Shown in pieces: positions 56,251 to 64,000 of a stretch of 64,000 bases of DNA. Origin of the DNA: Anaeramoeba flamelloides (taxonomy: Eukaryota; Metamonada; Anaeramoebidae); contig JANTQA010000033.1 in NCBI GenBank assembly GCA_027625915.1, forward strand, positions 10,656,834 through 10,720,833, in the 5' to 3' direction. A model generated the notes under the pieces. The model did not search any database, was not told the origin of the DNA, and was given only the letters and a program-made list of their open reading frames with translations. The number at the start of each line of letters is the position of its first letter. The stretch's first letter is position 1. The position numbers and the translations under genes are program-made.

Positions 56251-58560
56251 AAACAGAAAGACAACTTTTTTCATACACCGTTCGGAAAAAGTGTGTGTTA
56301 AAAGTTTGAAATTTTTGTTACATATACCTGACTAACCTATTTGAACCAGTTTGAGTCACACTTTTTAAGACGTGTATTCACACACCTTTTAAAACACTAG
56401 GGCGGTGTTAAAAAACTTTTTTTTCAGACACTTTAAATCGATTCAAAAAATCTCTTCATTTGTGACTTTTTTCTTGTTAAAAGTTAAGGACTATCTAAAA
56501 AAAGGCCATTTCTGGGATAACTTGGCGGTTTAAAACACCACTGTTCTAGACACTTTATCTTTTTCAATTCACCAGAAACCCAAAATTGATATTTTTTTGC
56601 GAATTTTTGCAATTTTTTTTAATCCAAAAACATTTTTTTGGATTTTTTTAAAATCGTTTGTCATTTTTTTTGGGCGTAGCTAATTTTTAGCAACCTCAAA
56701 AAAATGAAAAAAAGAAATTTTTTTCTTTTTAAAAATCAAATTTGACGATCTTTTTTTCTATTGTTTCGAACAAAAAAATTTTTTTGAAGGGTACTCAAAT
56801 ACTCTTAAAAAAACCACATAAAAAAAATTTTTTACAAAAAAAGATCAGAACACATAAAATTTTTTTTACAAATAAGATCAAAAAAATATTAAACATAAAA
56901 GATGAAAAAAAAAAATAAAAAAAAATAAAAAAAAAAAAAAATCTTTTTTCGCATTTTTGAGAAAAAACAAACAATGAAAATGAATGTCAAATAAAAAAAA
57001 CAAATCACTTCTAACTTTTTCCCCTTTTTATTTTAAATTATTTTTTAAAATGACAAAGAAAATTTTCCATTTCGATAAATTCAATGTTCACAACCCAACC
57101 ATTACCTCGTTCTCATTGAAGCTATTGTCTTCCAATCTATTTTTACAACCGAAAAAGGAAAGTTAAAACGATAATGGTTGGGTTGTGGTTTTCAGTGTCA
57201 GGTTTACTTATAAGAATCTGATCTGTCAAAATAAAAAAACCTAAAAAATTTATAATTTGATCGTTCTTCTGGATACTAAGGGATAAAGAACATATTTCAC
57301 TCGTGTTTTTAATCCAGGTAAAGGCAATAGTGGCCTTTTTTTAGATAATCCTTAATGGTTTGTCAAAATTAAATGTTTTTTTTATAAAAACAAAAAAACT
57401 TTTTGAAAAAAACAAAATACAGTAAACAATAACAAAAGGTTCATTAAAAGGGCTATTTTTTGTAATTCGGTATTTAATGTTTAGTCTATTTTAGTCAGGT
57501 TTTTTGATGTTGGTAAACCTCTTAAAGATTTTTCTTAAATGGGATTTAAGAAGGGAAAAAAAGAAAATATTTTTTTCTCATTTTGGATTTACTTTTACCA
57601 AAAAAATGAACAAAGTTTTACAAAAAACAACTTTTTGAGAAAATTTATTCTTGGAAACAAATTTTAAAACCCTTATACCTTTTTGATTCTAATCAATTCC
57701 GTGATGTAAAAAAAAAATTTTTAGTTCAATTTCCAGTTTTAGAAATATGATATGTCAACTTTCAATTTTTTTTGTTCAAATAAATATATTTTGTTAACTA
57801 ATTTCAAAAAGTTTCTTCAATTTTAGACAAGACAATTCTTTCTTCTCATTTATCTAAAGTTCATAAAACTTTATCAAAATAAGGAAATTGAACTAAAAAA
57901 TTTTTAAAATAATTTTGTGAATTTGTTAGTAATTATTTTTCTTAATTTTTTTTTGATTTAAGAGTTTAGTTTAGAGGTTTATAAAAAAATGACATAAGAT
58001 CTCAAAAAGGAAGGAAAGAGGGGAAAATTTAGGAATTATTCTTTGTAATTTTCAAAAAAAAAAAACAAATTTGATAAAGCACACATTACTCTTAGTTTCA
58101 AAATAAATTGAACAAAACTTTTCATTCAGTTTTCCAAAATAAAATCAAACTACTATTTGTCACAAAAATAAAGGGAACAGAAATTTTTCATTCCAACTAT
58201 CCAAAAAAAACAAATTCATAAATCTTGTTACTTTCAATTTTTTAATAATCTTACTGGTATTTGAATAATAAATAGGAACACTTTTTCACTTCTTATTCAA
58301 TTTCCCTTTTTAAATAAAATAACACAATTACAACCTACTTCTTTGAAAACTCAATTTAAAAAATTAAATATAGAAAAGGAAGTGAAATTTTTTTCCCATT
58401 TAGAATTCAAATACAAGTAAAAAGAAGATTAATTCTTTTTTTGTCCTTTAGAATTGGGGACTTTGATGATTTATTTTTAATTCCTTGCATCTGATTTTTT
58501 TTGGAAAGCTGAATGAATTTTTTTGATCTTTTTATTTTTGAAATTAACAGTATTTTGGTA
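56251..58560. other. AT-rich spacer, no gene seen
   Basis: Includes a small perfect inverted repeat at 57089-57187 and short palindromic GTGTGTTAAAA/TTTTAAAACAC motifs near 56290-56410. No coding region supported. Confidence 0.5.
57089..57187. repeat. Short perfect inverted repeat
   Basis: CACAACCCAACCATTA (57089-57104) and its exact reverse complement (57172-57187) enclose 67 bases. The pairing does not extend outward. Confidence 0.8.
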
Positions 58561-58569
58561 AGAGTTAGA

Positions 58570-59190
58570 ATTTGTCAAAATTCGACATTTATAACAATCA
58601 AGATTATTTTTTATCAGGTCGACCTCGATTTTTTTTTTTCAAAATACAAAAATCGTCCGGTTTCTGTCAATTTAATTTTCCAGTAGATCGGCGAATACCA
58701 AAATTCTTCAAAACTGTCCCACAACAAAAATCCCAACCTAATTTGTTTTTGTACTGAACAATTGGGTTTTTTTGAGGAGAAAGGATACAAACAAAAAAAA
58801 ATTCCCCACAAAAATAAACCAAATGCTCAAGGTATTCGGTAAGGAGACTCTGTTCAAAAAATCAAATAGAGTAAATACTATCCTCAAAAAGAATTGTTGG
58901 GAACTTCAATAAAAAGAAAAAACACAAAGATAATACAAGCAAACCAAAGAAAACGGAAGACAAAATCACAATTTTCTTTGTTAGGTTTGTTCTGGCTTTT
59001 TGATAGACATTGTAACAATTCAAGTAAGCCAATGGCCAAAAACTCATTTATATATATGCTCTTCAAAAAGTTTTAGTTTTTTGTTGAGAATCTTTGAATT
59101 GATCGTCAGTTTTTTCGGCAAGGAAAACCATGATTATTTTTCTGTTTCATTCTCACGTTTCTTAAGAAGGGTTTTTCGAGTTTAGGTATC
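58570..59190 (+). pseudogene. Possible Dis3/RNase II-like fragment
   Basis: 58572-58757 ends with SGFCQFNFPVDRRIPKFFKT, which resembles the segment before the RNB domain in Rrp44/Dis3 (PxDxRIPKIRIxTxQ). Downstream 58822-58910 reads MLKVFGKETLFKKSNRVNTI, comparable with the RVLGKIGD-type strand that follows. No RNB catalytic aspartates are visible and frames do not connect, so this would be a remnant. The similarity is short, so confidence is low. Confidence 0.3.
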
Positions 59191-59697
59191 TAAAATTTTT
59201 CTTATTTATTTTCAATTAAAAAAAAAACTATAAACAAATTTTTTTGATCCATATTGGATAATATTTCCATGAGCATTCCTTTACATTTTAAAATGTGATT
59301 GGATCAAAAGAATTTAAGACAATTTGAGTAAATTGTAAAGGCAGTCCTTAAAAATTGTGTCACTTTATAACTCTTCAAAAATACCCTAAAATTTCCTAGC
59401 TTCTTGAATTTTTTTTTATTTTTTTGTTGATGTAATTACTGGTTTCGGATATTTAAATTGCCATATTTTTGAAAAAATTGTACTGTTAAAAATCAAATAT
59501 TAAAATAATTCCCAATTTTAACTCAAACTCTGAAAAAGAAAGAGGCCCTATTAATTAAATTTTTTAAAAAATCAGCATTTCTAATTGATATTGTTCAGAT
59601 CTTTTTGGTTTTTTCAACTAAAAAATTAGTCAAAGATTTTTGGAAACTTGAAATAAAAAATTTTTTATTTATTATTTAGGGAAATGAAAGTACTAAA

Positions 59698-59765
59698 AAC
59701 ACTTCAGTTATTAAAACTCTTGGCATTTAATGGATTACAAAAATTAATTTTACACCCAACCTAAC
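59698..59765 (+). pseudogene. Fragment resembling eIF2B epsilon exon 1
   Basis: The plus strand reads LLKLLAFNGLQKLILH and then stops; the intact gene has IEFLAFNGVQEIIVH at the same place. It sits 600 bp before the second duplicated block. It may be an older partial copy, but only about 16 residues match. Confidence 0.3.
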
Positions 59766-60119
59766 CACCAATTTCAAAAAATAAAAAGGTTGTTGTTTGG
59801 TTTACAAAAAGTGAAAAACGAGAAAGGAAAGTGTTGAATGGGTTTGTTTGGTTTATTTCGCTGGCAATTAAGAAGAAAAAGAGATTCACCCAAAGATTTT
59901 AATTTGCCTAAAATACTGAAAAAAGAGAAATTTTCAAAAATACTACTTTTTTTTAAATCAAAGATAATTTTCTGTATCAAAAAATTCACTTGAAAAAGTG
60001 AAAATGTAAAATTGGACTAAGTGTCTTGAAAAAAATGTATTACAAAATGATGAAACAATATGATCAAAACTAAGTTTTGTTAAAGGGATTAACTTCCACA
60101 AAAGAAGAAGCTAACGATT

Positions 60120-60310
60120 ATAAAGTATGTTGGTGATGAGATGTAAATCACATTTAGTGCCCCATGGTTCAAATGTCTCTAAAAATTCTATTAGTAGAAG
60201 TGAGTACTATAAGTTGATCCCATCAATTAAAAAAATTATACTTGTGATTAGTAAAAAAATCCCCAAGAAAAATTTAGAAAAAAAATCTGCATTTCCTCAA
60301 CAAATTTAAT
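60120..60310 (+). mobile_element. Possible Ty1/copia-type pol remnant (fossil)
   Basis: A short stretch resembles the beginning of a Ty1/copia reverse transcriptase (the KARLVA-G block and the following P-V-T region). If real it is a small, old, broken remnant without terminal repeats or other parts. The resemblance is weak. Confidence 0.2.
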
Positions 60311-60378
60311 GATAACATCAATATTCCAGACCCTGTAAAGCTGCAAAAATATGCTTTTCTTAAATTTTATCACAACAA

Positions 60379-60832
60379 TTATCCTCCGCGTATTGTTGAA
60401 ATAAAAGAAATTGTATCAGAAGCTCTGAAGTTCATATTCAAGAAATCTCATAGGCAGTAGTCTATTCATTTATAAAGCAAATTCATTCCACTTTTCGCCT
60501 ATAGGGGAAATTCAGAAAAGAAACAGAAAAATATAAAAGAAAACACCAAAGGAAAAAGAAAAAAGAAAGAAAAGAAAAGAAAAGATTTTGTTGAACGATA
60601 AACCGATTACATAAAAAACAAAAAGAGAAAAAGATCTCGTTTAAAAAGTACTACAGATCTCTTCTTCTTCTAGATACAAAGCTCATCGGCATTTTGGCTG
60701 GTTAGCAGTCTTCTTCAGCCAACCTAATAAATCTTCAAGAGTAACATAATTGTTTTTGGTAAAGAAACTTGATGCTTTTTTTTGTTCAAAATAAATTTTC
60801 AAGGCAATCACCAGCACTAATGTTAATTCCAT
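60379..60832 (-). pseudogene. URM1: URM1, copy 2 (frame-disrupted)
   Basis: Exon 1 60832-60655 starts with the same MELT; exon 2 60498-60379 ends with the same ISTIRGG-type codons (GCG-for-CAT change region, then Gly-Gly and stop). Relative to copy 1 it has several 1-3 base insertions and deletions in both exons, so neither exon stays in frame. Either a decayed duplicate or an unpolished part of the assembly. Confidence 0.65.
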
Positions 60833-61465
60833 CTTTCTAAAAAATCTTGATTTGGGATCAATAAATAAATAAAATAATTACAAATTGTAAATTGAAAAAA
60901 ATGAAATCTTATTCAAGCCTAACAATCTTTCCAAATTATTTCCAAAAAAAAGCACACAAACCCCAATTAATTTCTTCCAAAATTTATAAAAATTCTTAAA
61001 AAGGATAAAGAGAAGATTATCTCTTCAGTCAATCTTTATGATATTGGAAGTTTCAATAGATCAAAATTATGGATTGCTTATCTCGATTCAATTCAACAAG
61101 ATCCTTTCATTGAGGAAACTTTGTTCTTCAAAGTTCCCAATAATTCAAAACAAAAAGGACTAACACATAAAAGTTTTACAAATGGCAAGATCCTTCTCTG
61201 AAAACCACATTTTCAAAATAAAAATAAGGAAAAAGGGAGTGAAAATTTTTTCCCATTTATAAGGTTTCAACAAGCATTCAATTGAGTAATGAAGTTTCTC
61301 TTGTAACAAATTAATTGTCGGTCATCAATTTGAGACTTTTAATATGTACTGTCATTCGGTTTAAGAGTGACGTCTATTTAATCAATATTTGAATGAAAAA
61401 TCCCAAGAAATATTTTTTATTTTTTTTCAATTCAATCATTGGACCTGTTGGCAAAATTTATCAAA

Positions 61466-64000
61466 ATGGATCAAGACGATTATTTACAAGCAATTGTTGT
61501 TGGTTGTGACTTTACTGATGACTTACGACAAATTACCCCACAACCTTTTCAAACAAAAATCTTAAATATTCCAATCTTAATGTACACAATCGAATTTCTT
61601 GCTTTTAATGGGGTACAAGAAATTATTGTTCACACAGGAACTTCCAATGGTAAAACACCCGTATTCTTACAGTAAGTGTCCCTCTTTTAAAACTCAAATT
61701 TTAATGAAAGAAAAACAAATAAAAACAAAAATATTGTTTGTGCTTTGTTTTGTTTTGTTTTGTCTTGTCACAAATCAAAAAAAGATTTGATTCTTTTATT
61801 CAAAAAAAAAGAATTTTTTTTTCTTTTTATTTGCTTTTTCTTTTTGGGACCAAATAATTTTGTTTTTTTTATTTTTGATGGTCACTTTAACCCAGATTTA
61901 TTTTTAAGAATCAAATTTGTTCACTTAAAAAAAATAAAAAACAATTACCAAAATGAAAAACAAAAAAAAAACTTTATTATTTAGAGATCAAAAAAGAAAA
62001 CAAAAAAAACAAAACGATAGTGTGTTTCAATTTTTAAAAATAAGTTTCTATTGACTTCAAACCATTAAGACAACTTTTCTTTTATCAAAACAAAAACAAA
62101 AACAAAAAAAACCAAACACAAAACCAAAAACCTAAAACATAAAAACAAAAAACAAAAAACAGAAAATGTCGAAAAATTTTTGGATCCAAAGTGAAAATTA
62201 TTCCTTTTGAGGGAGTTGATTGTACGTGTACTGTCGACGTCTTAAGGAGAGCACAGGAAGAGTTATTATTAAAAAAAGATTTTTTGCTTGTCCCAGGATG
62301 TTTAATTTCAAACATTGATATCAAGGATTTAGTCGTGAGGTTTAAAAAAAGAAAAAAAAAAGATCCAAGAAACATTTTGGAAATAATAGCGAAACGCTCG
62401 CCAACTACAAACATTTCGCCATACCAAAACTCTGAAAGTGCAAGGCCCTTGATTGGCGTCAACAAAAAAACAAGAGAGCTAGTCTATTTTGAAGAGGACT
62501 ATCAAAATTCCACCGCCAAGTTAGGCCCACCTTTATCAGTCTTCAAAGATCACCCATCTTTAAAAATCTATAGCAATTTAACAGATGTAAATATATATAT
62601 TTGCTCAATAGACATTTTTTCGATCTTTGAAATCGATTCACGCACGATGAACGACGTCATTAACGTTGCCTTGGGCAATGCCGAGATCCAAACAGCCAAA
62701 ATCACTGTCACGGTTTTTGAAAAGGGTTACGCCGCAACAGTGAACCTCCCTCTCTTCAATGCGTACAAGCGTCTCGATGGACTTGCTAATGAGATGGCTT
62801 TTCCCATCGTTCCAGAAATGAACTCGCTATCCGATACAACCCTTAGGTATTACAGATCATTTTCTTATCGTGAAGGTAATGTCGTGCCAGGCAAAAAAAA
62901 TTAGAGAAAAATACCTGACGGCCAATACGCCGAAATTGGCCATAATTCCTCTTGAAAATACAATCATACAACAAAAATTGTGTCATAAAAATTCTGTTTT
63001 AGACAACCATGCCAACCATTGGCGAAGAAAAATTGAAAATTACAAGATATGCAGTCAGGATTTGAAGCAATTTGAAATTAAAAGTAACCGAAATTGAAAT
63101 AGAAGCGTGGCAGTAATTATGACGTTGGGGATGAAGGGAATCCAGATGATGATGACGACGATGAGATGATAATGATGATGAAGAATGTTGATGAGAATGA
63201 AAGGAAAAAAAAATTGAAAGAATTTGATCATAAATCGATCCTCGGAGAAAATAGTAAAGGATTCATTTATGATAACAAGGGCATTTATCAAAGAAAAATC
63301 AACGAAAAAAAACAACAGGAGGCAAAAGAAATTGAATCGTATTCCACATCCTCCTCCGAGGAATATTCTGATTCCGAGTATTACAGCGATAGACAAAACG
63401 AAGTCAACAACTCACCGAACTCTAATGATAGCCTGGAATCAAATTCCGATATCGAGAAGGACAAACAAAATGATTTCATGCCAAAGGTATTTAGAAATTT
63501 TGAAAACGGAATCGAAGATGAATATGATGAATATGAAAAGCAAATTGAAATAATCTTTCGCAAATGCCTTGATAAAAATTATGAGATTGAATTTTTAGTT
63601 TCAGAAATAAGAACCACGGGAATTGCCTACAGAATGACGGATATGGGGTCCGTTGTTTTGAAATTAATATTAAAAATCGCCAATGAACATTCCTCACAAA
63701 CAGATTCAAACACATCGAATTCCTCTTTAGAAGTTTCCAAAGACGCAAAAATTAATTTTTTTAAAAAAGCCAATTCCTTAATAGATCAATATTTTGAGTT
63801 ACCAAGGAATTTATTAAAGAGTCACAATCCTTGACATTAGACTTAACTAAGTTATATTTAAATACTGGAGAATGGGCATTATCTTGGTGTATGTACATTT
63901 TTTAAAAAAAAATTTATGATCTGAAATTGTTGAAGAAGAAACAATGACACTGTTCGAACAGCATTGATGAAAAAAAAATTCCGGAAAATTTCCAGTCAAT
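61466..64000 (+). pseudogene. EIF2B5: eIF2B epsilon, copy 2 (partial, frame-disrupted)
   Basis: Exon 1 61466-61671 is identical in protein to copy 1. Intron 61672-62162; exon 2 from 62163. The frame is shared with copy 1 to about 62744. At 62745-62808 one insertion and a later deletion replace the conserved MYKVSMDLLMRW with an unrelated reading, then the frame is restored. From 62890 to 63180 the hexapeptide region carries many deletions and is out of frame. 63166-63790 is again open (linker and W2 domain) with mostly conservative changes, and the last 200 bases are indel-rich. The second copy therefore looks non-functional, or its sequence is poor. Confidence 0.8.

Larger units (their letters stand above)
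59200..60371. other. Spacer left of the second duplicated block
   Basis: AT-rich. It contains an eIF2B-exon-1-like piece at 59698-59765 and a possible retroelement remnant at 60120-60310, both listed separately. Confidence 0.5.
60372..64000. repeat. Direct repeat, copy 2 (URM1-eIF2B epsilon block)
   Basis: Second copy of 623-4400 or so, same orientation, cut by the window end. Near-identity in the shared promoter and first eIF2B exon contrasts with many small indels in the URM1 exons, at 62745-63180 and after 63790. Confidence 0.9.

Noticed and set aside
1-64000. Reassigned stop codons (ciliate-type code)
   Set aside because: POLA2, Psf3-PHD, Stealth, H4, URM1 and the epimerase all end with ordinary TAA at the family's expected C-terminus and have no internal TAA/TAG at conserved Gln positions.

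Overview
The window is AT-rich eukaryotic nuclear DNA with spliceosomal GT-AG introns and homopolymer-rich spacers. It carries eukaryotic genes (histone H4, DNA polymerase alpha B subunit, GINS Psf3, eIF2B epsilon, URM1, twinfilin). Lys/Glu and Asn/Gln-rich inserts in proteins, intron sizes from about 100 bases to almost 5 kb, and abundant small palindromic repeats suggest a free-living amoeboid protist. An Anaeramoeba-like lineage is my guess from protein style only, not a demonstrated assignment.

Layout. (1) 0.6-4.6 kb: a divergent pair, URM1 (minus) and eIF2B epsilon (plus). The same block reappears at 60.4-64 kb as a direct repeat whose second copy is riddled with small indels. (2) 5.5-6.4 kb: broken Sec24-like fragment. 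(3) 6.4-14 kb: spacer with mariner-like and TTAA-flanked miniature elements and a striking alternating purine-pyrimidine tract at 12.1 kb. (4) 14.6-16.2 kb: intact Stealth-family phosphotransferase with signal anchor and coiled coil. (5) 18.2-20 kb: decayed LINE. (6) 22.1-28.2 kb: twinfilin split by an intron of about 4.9 kb. (7) 28.2-33.4 kb: repeats. (8) 33.5-34.9 kb: three-exon NAD-dependent epimerase-like gene. (9) 35-39 kb: repeats, a G-quadruplex-capable tract. (10) 39.3-40.5 kb: tRNA-Ser(GCU) and histone H4. (11) 42.6-48.9 kb: POLA2 with a 4.66-kb intron holding antisense Sm/LSM-like exons and a near-perfect foldback element. (12) 53.8-55.2 kb: a GINS Psf3 subunit with a PHD finger inserted between its two conserved halves. 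(13) 55.7-60.3 kb: broken remnants of an acid-sphingomyelinase-like phosphatase, a Dis3/RNase II-like protein and other fragments.

The most interesting item is the Psf3-PHD protein: the replicative CMG helicase accessory subunit appears to carry an ING-type PHD finger with an H3K4me-type aromatic cage, coding for a possible chromatin-reading replisome. POLA2 and histone H4 lie in the same 15-kb neighbourhood. A second general theme is that several housekeeping genes are open while others show single-base indels, many in A or T runs; the sequence alone cannot tell assembly error from real decay.
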